Origin: an uncultured Collinsella sp.
Lineage (GTDB): Bacteria; Actinomycetota; Coriobacteriia; Coriobacteriales; Coriobacteriaceae
DNA: 64,000 bases
Direction: 5' to 3'
NCBI GenBank assembly: GCA_958443615.1
Contig: CAUCLI010000007.1
Location: forward strand, 36,160 to 100,159
The notes beneath the pieces are model-generated. The model worked only from the letters and a program-made list of their open reading frames with translations, had not been told where the DNA came from and did not search any database. Position 1 is the first letter of the stretch. Every line of letters begins with the position of its first letter. Both the position numbers and the translations under genes were made by a program. Of the stretch, positions 19,512 through 27,765 are shown piece after piece.

Positions 19512-20627
19512 ATGACCAACACCAATTCAGACGCCGTGCGCCCCTCCGTGCCCGACCCGCGTCCCGACGCCATCGAGCCGCAGACCGGCGCCGCCGCCCC
19601 ATCGAACCCGGTTCCCGCCATCGAGCGCGGCGAGGACCATGCCGAGCTCGAACCCGGCGACGTCGAACCCGACACCATATCGGTGACCGCGGAGGTCCCC
19701 GAGTCCATCGAGGCCACCATCGATTTCTCGGAAGTCGAGCTTGCCGATGAGTTCGCCGAGCCCGAGCTCGCGGTGACCCCGGGCGGTCTGCTCCCCATGG
19801 AACCCTCGCCCATCGAGGGACGCCTGCGCAAGGCGCCGCTGCGCGTGCCCGATGAGCTCGAGGAGTGCGGCGGGTTCACCCTCTTCGGCAGGCGCATCAA
19901 ATCCCTGCTCTACACCACCGACGTCGCCGTCATCCGCAACTCCAACGCCGACGCGATCTTCGCCGTCTATCCGTTCACCGCGCAGCCCGCCATCACCCAG
20001 GCGCTGCTGACCGCCTCCGAGGCGCCCGTGTTCGTCGGCGTCGGCGGCGGCACCACCACCGGCAAGCGCTCCGTGCAGCTCGCCGCCGTCTCGGAGATGC
20101 AAGGCGCCGCGGGCGTCGTGGTCAACTCCCCCGCCCCGCCCGAGATGATCGAGCAGATCTGCGCCGTCATCGACATCCCCGTCATCGCCACCGTCGTCCG
20201 CTGCGATGCCGTGGCGCATGCAAAGGTCAAGGCGGGAGCCAAGATCTTGAACGTCGCCGCCGGCAAGGACACCCCCGCCGTCCTGCGCGAGCTGCGAGAG
20301 GTTTACCCCAACCTGCCCCTGATCGCCTCCGGCGGACGCAGCTCGCTCTCCGTGCGCGAGACCGTCCAGGCCGGCGCCAACGCCGTCATCTGGACCCCGC
20401 CCTCGGCCCAGCAGCTCCAAGCCGATATGATGCGCCGCTATCGCGAGGCGGAGGTCAAGCCCGAGGCCCCGATCATGGACCCCGTCGCCGCCGCCGACGT
20501 CAATCCGCTCGAAAGCGCACGGGCGGACGTGCCGATCCCGGATGAGCTGATCGCCAAGGCAACCACCGGCGGCCGTAAGCGCCAGCGACCCTTCCCCCCG
20601 CTCTTCTTCAAGGGCAAGCGCCACTGA
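19512..20627 (+). CDS. TIM-barrel-like protein with long acidic N-terminal extension
   Basis: The 371-residue protein starts with about 110 low-complexity residues rich in Pro, Glu, Asp and Ala. A compact alternating beta/alpha domain follows (about 115-310), with NADAIFAVYPFTAQPAITQAL, VFVGVGGGTTTGKRSVQLAA and IASGGRSSLSVRET. The last resembles the phosphate-binding end of a TIM barrel. A basic tail closes it (GGRKRQRPFPP). The core looks like unnamed TIM-barrel proteins of anaerobic Firmicutes and Actinobacteria sometimes labelled hydrolase. I do not recognise the reaction. GAGGGAGCATC precedes the ATG. Confidence 0.7.
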   Translation: MTNTNSDAVRPSVPDPRPDAIEPQTGAAAPSNPVPAIERGEDHAELEPGDVEPDTISVTAEVPESIEATIDFSEVELADEFAEPELAVTPGGLLPMEPSPIEGRLRKAPLRVPDELEECGGFTLFGRRIKSLLYTTDVAVIRNSNADAIFAVYPFTAQPAITQALLTASEAPVFVGVGGGTTTGKRSVQLAAVSEMQGAAGVVVNSPAPPEMIEQICAVIDIPVIATVVRCDAVAHAKVKAGAKILNVAAGKDTPAVLRELREVYPNLPLIASGGRSSLSVRETVQAGANAVIWTPPSAQQLQADMMRRYREAEVKPEAPIMDPVAAADVNPLESARADVPIPDELIAKATTGGRKRQRPFPPLFFKGKRH

Positions 20628-20679
20628 GGGAACATTCAGCGACCGCACTCGCCCCGACGCTTTCACGAAAGGAACCCCC

Positions 20680-21135
20680 ATGCTCGCCAGCTCGCTCGCC
20701 AATGCCACCGCGCACGATTACCTCTCCGACCGCTTCCGCGCCGCCTATGGCTTCCTCGAGACCTCCGACCTCATGAGCCTCCCACTCGGCCGCAACGAGA
20801 TCCAGGGCGACGATGTCTACGCCAACGTGCTCGAGTACGACACCGTCCCGGCATCCGAAAAGGAGCTCGAGGCGCATCGCGACTACTTCGATGTCCAGTT
20901 CGTGGCGAGCGGCGAGGAGCTTCTGCAGTTCGCCGACTGCGAGGGCCTCGAGACCGTCCAGGCCTATGACGCGGCGGGCGACTTCTGCCTCCTCAAGACG
21001 CCCGAACCCGTCGCCTCCATCGTCCTGCGCGCGGGCGAGCTCGCCATCTTCGCGCCCGAGGACGCCCACAAACCCGGCTGCGCCGTGGGCGAGCCCTGCC
21101 ACGTCCGCAAGATCGTCGTGAAGGTCCGCGCGTAG
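20680..21135 (+). CDS. YhcH/YjgK/YiaL-family protein
   Basis: The 151-residue protein matches the YhcH/YiaL cupin-like family (DUF386, also named beta-galactosidase subunit beta). It has the typical EIQGDDVYANVLEYDT, EAHRDYFDVQFV and the C-terminal AIFAPEDAHKPGCA. The conserved Glu, His and Asp could bind metal. Family members accompany sialic acid or other sugar catabolism and may act as anomerases. Here it has no clear sugar operon around it. AAAGGAACCC precedes the ATG. Confidence 0.85.
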   Translation: MLASSLANATAHDYLSDRFRAAYGFLETSDLMSLPLGRNEIQGDDVYANVLEYDTVPASEKELEAHRDYFDVQFVASGEELLQFADCEGLETVQAYDAAGDFCLLKTPEPVASIVLRAGELAIFAPEDAHKPGCAVGEPCHVRKIVVKVRA

Positions 21136-21178
21136 GCACCGCGGCTCATCCGCCAACCAACCAAAGCTCGGTAACCGC

Positions 21179-21574
21179 ATGAAGACACTCCTCGCCCAAC
21201 TCGCGAAATTCGGCATCGTCGGCGTCATCGCCACCCTCATCGATTTCGGCGTCATGAACCTGCTCCACTACGGGGCGCGCCTCGACATCCTCGTCGCCAA
21301 CACGGCGGGCTTCATCATCTCGCTCATCTTCAATTACCTCGCGAGCATGAAATTCGTCTTCGAGCACAAGGGGGATATGAGCCGCCGGCGCGAGTTCGCC
21401 ATCTTCGTCGTGTTGTCGGTCATCGGGCTCGCCCTGAACGACGGCATCGTCCTCGCACTCAACAAATGGCTCGCACTCGAGGCGAACATCGCCAAGATCG
21501 GCGCCACGGCACTCGTGATGGTGTACAACTTCGCGACGCGAAAGATATTCCTCGACGGGACGCCCGAGGAATAG
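21179..21574 (+). CDS. GtrA-family membrane protein 1
   Basis: The 131-residue protein has four hydrophobic segments and the GtrA pattern: LAKFGIVGVIATLIDFGVMN, FNYLASMKFVFEHKGDMSRRREF, and a final YNFATRKIFL. GtrA proteins are thought to help move lipid-linked sugars across the membrane for cell-surface glycan decoration. It lies 43 bases after the YhcH gene and just before a second GtrA gene. Confidence 0.88.
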   Translation: MKTLLAQLAKFGIVGVIATLIDFGVMNLLHYGARLDILVANTAGFIISLIFNYLASMKFVFEHKGDMSRRREFAIFVVLSVIGLALNDGIVLALNKWLALEANIAKIGATALVMVYNFATRKIFLDGTPEE

Positions 21575-21732
21575 ATCCCGTAAATCGCGTCTCTTCGCCG
21601 ATGGCTTCCGACCACCCGCCGATATCGCACATCGGCGGGCGGATTCATATGCTTCTTGTGCTTGACCTTACAATTCGCTTACCCAAGACGTATAGTTGCC
21701 TCCGTCGCGAACAGGAAGGCCGCCGAGGCCGC

Positions 21733-22158
21733 ATGACCGGAAGTGATGATTTGCGCAGCGCACTCGCACATCCCAACACCCAGCAGTTCTTGAAATTCGC
21801 CGCCGTGGGACTCGCCTCCCTGGCGGTTGAATACGCCTTTCTCGTGTACCTCCTGCAATCTCTCGACATGAACTACCTGATGGCCACGACGATCTCCTTC
21901 ATCGCCTCCATCGTGTTCAACTACATCCTCTCGATGAGGTACGTGTTCGTGCATAAGGAGGACATGAGCCGCCGGCGCGAGTTCATCATCTTCTCCGTCC
22001 TCTCCGCCATCGGGCTCGGTCTGAACGACCTTTATATGTTCATCGGCGTCGGCCTGCTGAACATCGGCACCATGTCCATGAAGCTCATCTCCACGTTCTT
22101 CGTGACCTGGTACAACTACTTCAGTCGTCGCAAGTTCCTCGACGCGGGGCACGCGTAA
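21733..22158 (+). CDS. GtrA-family membrane protein 2
   Basis: The 141-residue protein is a relative of the preceding gene. It shares the FNYILSMRYVFVHKEDMSRRREF core and ends with WYNYFSRRKFLD, again with four hydrophobic segments. The two proteins diverge in their membrane segments, so this is an old duplication. Tandem GtrA proteins could form a heteromer. A strong terminator follows at 22216-22240. The GT2 gene at 25403 may act in the same surface-glycan pathway, but it is not in this transcript. Confidence 0.87.
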   Translation: MTGSDDLRSALAHPNTQQFLKFAAVGLASLAVEYAFLVYLLQSLDMNYLMATTISFIASIVFNYILSMRYVFVHKEDMSRRREFIIFSVLSAIGLGLNDLYMFIGVGLLNIGTMSMKLISTFFVTWYNYFSRRKFLDAGHA

Positions 22159-22215
22159 ACCGACGCGAACGCCATTTCGCCCGAACGGCTTCGCAATTCA
22201 GATTGGGCGCACCTG

Positions 22216-22240
22216 AAGGGGCCGCATCGCGGCCCTTTTT
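22216..22240 (+). terminator. Rho-independent terminator after the GtrA pair
   Basis: GGGCCGC (22219-22225) pairs with GCGGCCC (22229-22235) around loop ATC, followed by TTTTT. Confidence 0.85.
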
Positions 22241-22244
22241 CATA

Positions 22245-22314
22245 TGCACTGGGCGGGCACCAGGGGCGGGCAGGCTCAGATGCGCTGGGCGGGCACCAGG
22301 GGCGGGCAGGCGCT
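22245..22314. repeat. 36-bp direct repeat, two units
   Basis: A 36-base unit starting at 22245 is repeated from 22281, with the shared core GGGCGGGCACCAGGGGCGGG. No coding role is seen. Confidence 0.7.
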
Positions 22315-22343
22315 TTATCCCCCCAGACCCCCCGCACCGGACC

Positions 22344-22584
22344 TTTAAGCTTCAACTCAATGTTGAATGTCGTGACGGGGTGCAAAGACACGCCATTTTC
22401 GTTGATACTCGTATATCTTCGCAGGTAGATAGTGATATTGAGAGGTATTTCCCCTTCGGATAAACTCTCACCTTAAAGGTTAACTTGAAACTACAAAACT
22501 GCTTCATATTTCATCAACGCCGCAGGTAGTTGAAGCTTAAACCTTCAAGTTGAACCTTAAAGAATGTCTAACGTTCAAGTTGAA
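22344..22584. repeat. AT-rich region with inverted repeats and repeated TTCAAGTTGAA sites
   Basis: TTTAAGCTTCAACT at 22344-22357 recurs inverted at 22528-22541. TTCAAGTTGAA occurs at 22544-22554 and 22574-22584, with related halves at 22351-22367 and 22480-22489. CGCAGGTAG occurs at 22420-22428 and 22521-22529. The stretch has lower GC than its surroundings and lies directly upstream of the secreted protein gene. It could be an operator array or a small mobile-element remnant. Confidence 0.5.
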
Positions 22585-22642
22585 CTCGAAGCCGGTGATA
22601 TGATGCATCTCGTCAAAAGGTAGGCAACAGACGAGGATGTAC

Positions 22643-23698
22643 ATGGACGCAACTCCAAGCATGCACACCACGTGGCGCACCGGACGCACCCGCCGCATGA
22701 TCGCGGGCGCAGGCGTTACGGCCGCGCTGTTCGCGAGCGTGCTCTTCCCCGTCCCGGCACGAGCAATCACAACCGAAACCGCAGCCACGCTCACCGAGAC
22801 ACAGAAAAAAGTAGAGGAGACCGCCGCCGCGTTCGATGAGGCGACCAAGAACCTCGATTCCCTGCAGGAGCGGGTCGCCGAGAACGAGGCGCGCATCGCC
22901 GAGCTCGAGGCCGAGCTTCCCGAAGCGCAGGCCCGTGCCAGCCGCGCCATGCGCGAGCTCTACAAGCATCACAAGGGCTCCAACACCCTCATGAGCTTCG
23001 TGCTGAGCACCAAGAGCATGGACGAGCTGATCTCCGGCATGAAGTACCTCGACCAGGTCAAGGACGCCAACGTCGGCGCGCTCACCGAGCTCAACGAGCT
23101 CGAGGCGGAACTCGAAGCCGAGAAGACCGAGCTCAAGACCGCCCAGGCACAGGCCGAGAGCGAGCGCGACGCCGCAGCCGAGGCCCTCGCCCAAGCGCAG
23201 AAGCTCCGCGAGGCGGCGCAGGCCCAGGCGGATGCCGAGGCGGCCGCCGAGCTCGCCACCCTCCAGCAGGCCTCCCAGGAAATGGGCGGCGGCACCGTCT
23301 CCACGCCCGACAACGGGGCGGTCAGCTGGGACACCGACCAGGCGTCCTTCGTGGCCGAGTGGGCGCCGCGCATCGACGCGTACCTCGCCGGCTCTCCGCT
23401 CGCGGGCCAGGGCGCCACGTTCGCCAACGCGGCATGGAAGTACGGCGTCGACCCGCGTTTCTCCCCCGCGATCTCCAACACGGAGAGCTCCAAGGGCCGT
23501 CACTGCTTCCGTCCCCACAACGCATGGGGCTGGGGCAACGCCAGCTGGGGCAGCTGGGAGGAGGCCATCGACGCGCACGTGGCGGGCCTCGCACGCGGCT
23601 ACGGTTATACCATCAGCGTCGCGGGCGCCAAGAAGTATTGTCCGCCCAACTGGTACAACTGGTACAACAACACGCTGAGCGAGATGAACAGGATTTAG
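22643..23698 (+). CDS. Secreted coiled-coil protein with C-terminal lysozyme-like domain
   Basis: The 351-residue protein has a signal peptide (basic TGRTRR, hydrophobic core, cleavage near PARA-ITT). A long coiled coil follows (about residues 45-210, rich in E, A, Q and L), then a Gly/Ser linker. The C-terminal ~110 residues start FANAAWKYGVDPRFSPAISN, have the catalytic-type Glu in TESSKG, and continue to HNAWGWGN, as in glucosaminidase/transglycosylase-like cell-wall hydrolases. It probably acts on peptidoglycan at the surface. I use the second ATG because GAGG sits six bases before it; the first ATG (22637) directly abuts that site. A perfect terminator follows. Confidence 0.85.
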   Translation: MDATPSMHTTWRTGRTRRMIAGAGVTAALFASVLFPVPARAITTETAATLTETQKKVEETAAAFDEATKNLDSLQERVAENEARIAELEAELPEAQARASRAMRELYKHHKGSNTLMSFVLSTKSMDELISGMKYLDQVKDANVGALTELNELEAELEAEKTELKTAQAQAESERDAAAEALAQAQKLREAAQAQADAEAAAELATLQQASQEMGGGTVSTPDNGAVSWDTDQASFVAEWAPRIDAYLAGSPLAGQGATFANAAWKYGVDPRFSPAISNTESSKGRHCFRPHNAWGWGNASWGSWEEAIDAHVAGLARGYGYTISVAGAKKYCPPNWYNWYNNTLSEMNRI

Positions 23699-23709
23699 CG
23701 CCTCAGATG

Positions 23710-23737
23710 AAAAGGAGCCCGATCGGGCTCCTTTTTT
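23710..23737 (+). terminator. Rho-independent terminator
   Basis: AAAAGGAGCCC pairs with GGGCTCCTTTT around GATC, followed by further T. It is nearly symmetrical and strong. Confidence 0.9.
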
Positions 23738-23837
23738 AATATCTGCCAACACATCCACCCGCGCGCTGAATCCCCCGCAAACGGGGTACGATGGAGAACG
23801 TGCTGAAAACCCGTTCCAAAACGATTGGAGTCCCACC

Positions 23838-25229
23838 ATGGAGCGACCGAACGCCTGGAAGAAATACGACGATGCCACCCTGGCCGAGCTCGACGAGCTC
23901 TGCGAGGATTACCGCCGCTACATCAGCGAGAACAAGACCGAGCGCGAGTGCGTGAAATCCAGCATCAAGCTCGCCGAGGAAGCCGGTTACGTGAGCCTCG
24001 AGACCGCCATCGCCGAGGGCCGCACGCTCAAGGCGGGCGATAAGATCTACGCCGCCAGCCACAACAAGACCCTCATGCTCGTCAACCTGGGCCGCCGCCC
24101 CATGGAGCAGGGCATGAACATCCTCGGCGCCCACATCGACTCACCGCGCCTGGACCTCAAGCAGAATCCGCTGTACGAGGCCGGTGACATGGCCTACCTC
24201 GACACGCACTACTACGGCGGTGTGAAGGCCTACCACTGGGTGGCGACCCCGCTGGCCCTGCACGGCGTCATCTGCAAGAAGGACGGCACCACCGTCGACA
24301 TCGCCGTGGGCGAGGACCCGGCCGATCCGGTCTTTTGCATCTCCGACCTGCTGATCCACCTGGCCAGCGACCAGCTGGAAAAGCCCGCGGGCAAGGCCGT
24401 CGACCATGAGAGCCTCGACGTGATCGTCGCGGGCCGACCCGTCGTCATCGAGGGCGACGAGGAGGTCAAGGAGCCCGTCAAGCAGATGTTTATCGACCTC
24501 ATCAAGGAGAAGTACGACGTCGAGGAGGAGGACTTCCTCTCCGCCGAGATCGAGGTCGTCCCCGCAGGCCCCGCCCGCGACATGGGCCTCGACCGCTCCA
24601 TGATCTTGGGCCACGGCCAGGACGACCGCGTCTGCGCCTACCCGTCCCTGCGCGCCCAGCTCGACACGCCCGAGGTCGAGACGACCAGCGTCACCCTGCT
24701 CGTCGACAAGGAGGAGATCGGCTCCGTCGGCGCCTCCGGCATGACCAGCCGCTTCTTCGAGAACACCGTCGCCGAGATCATGGCGCTCGCCGGTGAGGAC
24801 AACCCGCTGGCACTCCGCCGCGCGCTCGCCAACTCCCGCATGCTCAGCTCCGATGTCTCGGCCGGTTTCGATCACCTCTACGCCGACCGCTTCGAGAAGA
24901 AGAACGCCGCCATCATGGGCCACGGCCTGTGCTTCAACAAGTACACGGGCTCCCGCGGCAAGGGCGGCTCCAACGACGCCGACGCCGAGTACTTCGCGCT
25001 GATTCGCGACATCATGGACGAGGCCGGCGTGGATTACCAGACCTGCGAGCTCGGCCGCATCGGCGCGGGCGGCGGCGGCACCATCGCCTACATCCTCGCC
25101 GAGTACGGCATGGACGTCATCGACTCCGGCGTGGCAGTGCTGTCCATGCACGCGCTGTGGGAGGCCACCAACAAGGCCGATATCTACGAGGCCTACAAGG
25201 GTTACAAGGCGTTCATCTCGCGTCCGTAG
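23838..25229 (+). CDS. M18-family aminopeptidase
   Basis: The 463-residue cytosolic zinc aminopeptidase belongs to family M18, which removes N-terminal, often acidic, residues from peptides. Metal and catalytic positions are visible: NILGAHIDSPRLDLK (His, Asp), GHGQDDRVCAYPS (bridging Asp), LLVDKEEIGSVGASG (Glu pair), SSDVSAGFDHLY and the C-terminal VLSMHALWE (His). The 463-residue length is typical. It is a single gene with its own terminator at 25306-25334. Confidence 0.92.
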   Translation: MERPNAWKKYDDATLAELDELCEDYRRYISENKTERECVKSSIKLAEEAGYVSLETAIAEGRTLKAGDKIYAASHNKTLMLVNLGRRPMEQGMNILGAHIDSPRLDLKQNPLYEAGDMAYLDTHYYGGVKAYHWVATPLALHGVICKKDGTTVDIAVGEDPADPVFCISDLLIHLASDQLEKPAGKAVDHESLDVIVAGRPVVIEGDEEVKEPVKQMFIDLIKEKYDVEEEDFLSAEIEVVPAGPARDMGLDRSMILGHGQDDRVCAYPSLRAQLDTPEVETTSVTLLVDKEEIGSVGASGMTSRFFENTVAEIMALAGEDNPLALRRALANSRMLSSDVSAGFDHLYADRFEKKNAAIMGHGLCFNKYTGSRGKGGSNDADAEYFALIRDIMDEAGVDYQTCELGRIGAGGGGTIAYILAEYGMDVIDSGVAVLSMHALWEATNKADIYEAYKGYKAFISRP

Positions 25230-25305
25230 CGCATCATCCGCAAACGGGGCAACCGGCGGCGCGCAACGCCGCGGGCGCTCCCCGGCAGACGCTCATCATG
25301 TGAAC

Positions 25306-25334
25306 GAGGGGTCCTTCGGGGCCCCTCTTTTCGT
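25306..25334 (+). terminator. Terminator after the aminopeptidase gene
   Basis: GAGGGG (25306-25311) pairs with CCCCTC (25322-25327), with further GC pairs inside, followed by TTTTCG. Confidence 0.75.
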
Positions 25335-25351
25335 CCCCCTCTGGGCATGGC

Positions 25352-25357
25352 CTATAA
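25352..25357 (+). promoter_or_regulatory. -10 element before the GT2 gene
   Basis: A consensus TATAAT lies about 46 bases before the GTG start. No clear -35 is seen. Confidence 0.4.
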
Positions 25358-25402
25358 TGGGTGGGAATTCCATGAGCTCGCCCGTGCAGAAAGGCCTATC
25401 AC

Positions 25403-26401
25403 GTGGCAACTATAGATAAACTTGCGATCGTCGTCGTCACCTTCAAGCGGCAGGAGCTGCTCTCCAAGCTCTTCGACTCCTTCTGCACCCTCAACCGCGT
25501 CCCGTGGCGTGTCGTGATCGTGGACAACGAGGATTCCGAGCAGACGAGGCAGATGGTCGAGGAGCTCGGGCGCCGCACCGATGAGCTGTGGGGCGTGGAC
25601 GGCGAGACCCCCGACGCCGAGGGCGGCACGGCACGTGTGGTCTACGCGCCGCAGGAGGACAACCTCGGCGGCGCGGGCGGTTTCTCCGCCGGCGTGAAGC
25701 GCGCCTACGAGCTCGGCGCCGAGTGGTTCTGGGTCATGGACGACGACGTCATGGTCGTGCCGGAGGCCATCGAGCGCCTCGAGCCGTGGACGCACGACCA
25801 CCGCGTCGTGCAGGGATCCCGCTACGACTACGACGGCGGACCCTTCTACTGGCAGTACCGCTTCATCGTGCCCCTGGGCATCCCCAACCCCATCGCCCCC
25901 GCCGCCTTCGACGGGTCGGGCTTCCGCACGATGAACACCATGTGCTTCGAGGGCGGCCTGTTCGCCCGCAGCGTCGTCGAGGAGATCGGCTTCCCCGACC
26001 CGCGCTTCTTCATCTACTGGGATGACACCGTCTACGGCTACCTGGCCTCCAAGGTGGCCGAGCCCATCGTGGTCGCCGACATCATCTTGCAGCGCAGCCG
26101 AGACATCCCCAACTGGGACATCGCCGGTCTCCGCCAGCTCAACGGCACGTCGGACATGAACCGCTACCACATCATGCGCAACCGCGGATACATGATGCAG
26201 TATTTCCGCCTGCACGGGGACTACAACCGGTTCCTGTTCGGACTGGGCACCGCCGCGACCTTCGCCAAGGAGGTCATCCGCCTCATCGCGGTCGACCACA
26301 AGTTCAAGACCGGCATGCCCGCCCTCTTCCGCGGCATGCGCGACGCGCGCAAGATCTACCGCGACGGTTCCTGGGAACCCATGCCCGCACTCAAGAAGTG
26401 A
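25403..26401 (+). CDS. GT2-family glycosyltransferase (galactofuranosyltransferase-like)
   Basis: The 332-residue protein has a GT-A fold start (LAIVVVTFKRQELLSKLF), then QEDNLGGAGGFSAGVKRAYE and the metal-binding WFWVMDDDVMV. A WDDTVYGY segment with the likely catalytic acid follows. This arrangement resembles GlfT2-type galactofuranosyltransferases that build cell-surface polysaccharide from UDP-Galf. The start is GTG after AGAAAGG. It is a single gene bounded by terminators. Confidence 0.85.
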   Translation: MATIDKLAIVVVTFKRQELLSKLFDSFCTLNRVPWRVVIVDNEDSEQTRQMVEELGRRTDELWGVDGETPDAEGGTARVVYAPQEDNLGGAGGFSAGVKRAYELGAEWFWVMDDDVMVVPEAIERLEPWTHDHRVVQGSRYDYDGGPFYWQYRFIVPLGIPNPIAPAAFDGSGFRTMNTMCFEGGLFARSVVEEIGFPDPRFFIYWDDTVYGYLASKVAEPIVVADIILQRSRDIPNWDIAGLRQLNGTSDMNRYHIMRNRGYMMQYFRLHGDYNRFLFGLGTAATFAKEVIRLIAVDHKFKTGMPALFRGMRDARKIYRDGSWEPMPALKK

Positions 26402-26442
26402 CACGGCGCGCACCCTCGCGCCCCGACGATCGACGTGCGACC

Positions 26443-26482
26443 GCGCACCCGGACCCCATCCCGGTCCGGGTGCGCCTTTTTG
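26443..26482 (+). terminator. Strong terminator after the GT2 gene
   Basis: GCGCACCCGGACC (26443-26455) pairs with GGTCCGGGTGCGC (26463-26475), followed by CTTTTTG. Confidence 0.9.
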
Positions 26483-26618
26483 CCTCCGATCCCCAGATTC
26501 CACAATACCGACGCGTGTGTCAGGACTTTGCGTTCCTCTTCGCATGGGGGTGGATTCAAAGGGCGCTGGGTATCACAATCTCGTGGGCAATCACGTGAAT
26601 CGTCGAATGAGAGCGCAT

Positions 26619-27617
26619 ATGACTGAGGAGACACGCATAGACGAGGGCAAGCGGGCCTGCAAGGGGGCCGCCGATGGCGCCCGCGCCGCGCAGCCGGCAT
26701 CTTCCCCCGCATATGGAGAAGCCCGCGGAAACGCGTATTCCGCCTACGACGCCCAGGTGGGCTCCCCCGACACCCACATAGGGCACACGCAGCCCATTCC
26801 GGTCCGCAAGGGTCTGTTCGACGGCATCTCCGTGGCGCAGGTGATCGCCGCCTCCGCCGCCGCGGCGACCTCCATGCTGCTCGCGTCCCACATCGGTATC
26901 GCGGGATCGGTCATCGGCGCGGCGGTGAGCTCCATGGTGACGGTCATCTGCTCCCAGCTCTACCGCAACGCGCTCGACGTCAGCGCGCGCAAACTGAAGG
27001 CGAAGCAGGCGGACCACGCCAGCGAGCAAGATGCGCTGAGGGGTTATGCGAACGCCGGAGGTGCATCCGATACGGCGGGCTCAAGTGCCACCGAGGCGCC
27101 GCGCATCCGCATCGCCCCCACCAAGCTGCAGGCACGCGCGGCGGCGGAACGCAGCGCATCCCGCCGAAAGGTCGCCATCGCCTCGGCCCTCATCGCCCTC
27201 GCCGCAGTCACGGCCAGCGCCGGAATCATCATGCTGACAACCTCCGGCGAGGGCCTGGGCACCAAGGCGCCAGGCATCTTCGCCTCAGCCCCCGCAGAGA
27301 CCGACCCGGTCGACGAGGCGAGCCAACCCGTCGATCCAGCCGCCGCCGCGTCCGACTCGACCGGCCCCAACGAGGACCCCGCCCAGGCACCCGAGACCCC
27401 CGTCGGCGGCGACGTCGCCGACAAAGGCACCTCGAGCGGGACCGACACCAAAAACGACGGCTCGACCAGCCAATCAACCCCCTCCGATGGCGCCGCGCAG
27501 CAAAACGGGGAATCGAGTGGAACGCAGAGCGGCCAGCAAGACGCCTCCGAATCGGGCGATACGGGCACTTCCACCGATAAGAAGCCCGCGACGGGCGACA
27601 CGGACACGACGGCGTGA
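26619..27617 (+). CDS. Membrane protein with low-complexity Ser/Thr/Gly-rich tail
   Basis: The protein is about 332 residues if it starts at the ATG before TEETRIDEG. It has a polar Ala-rich N-terminus and a hydrophobic hairpin near residues 75-115 (QVIAASAAAATSMLLASHIG and the next helix). A further membrane helix near 190-210 (VAIASALIALAAVTASAGII) precedes about 120 residues of S/T/D/G/P-rich disorder. No family is recognised. The ribosome site is weak, so the exact start is uncertain; in-frame GTG and ATG codons lie upstream. Confidence 0.65.
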   Translation: MTEETRIDEGKRACKGAADGARAAQPASSPAYGEARGNAYSAYDAQVGSPDTHIGHTQPIPVRKGLFDGISVAQVIAASAAAATSMLLASHIGIAGSVIGAAVSSMVTVICSQLYRNALDVSARKLKAKQADHASEQDALRGYANAGGASDTAGSSATEAPRIRIAPTKLQARAAAERSASRRKVAIASALIALAAVTASAGIIMLTTSGEGLGTKAPGIFASAPAETDPVDEASQPVDPAAAASDSTGPNEDPAQAPETPVGGDVADKGTSSGTDTKNDGSTSQSTPSDGAAQQNGESSGTQSGQQDASESGDTGTSTDKKPATGDTDTTA

Positions 27618-27765
27618 CCGACCCCGTGACGCGACGGCACTCGAGCGGCGCCGCCCAAAACCCGAATCCCGAAACATCACGACCCGCCGCATGCGCCAAA
27701 GAGCGCGGCGGCGGGTCGGCGCGTGATGCTACCATGGGTAGCGCACATCTACGAAAGAGACTCCC

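Noticed and set aside
22245..22314. Possible CRISPR array
   Set aside because: There are only two contiguous copies and no spacers.
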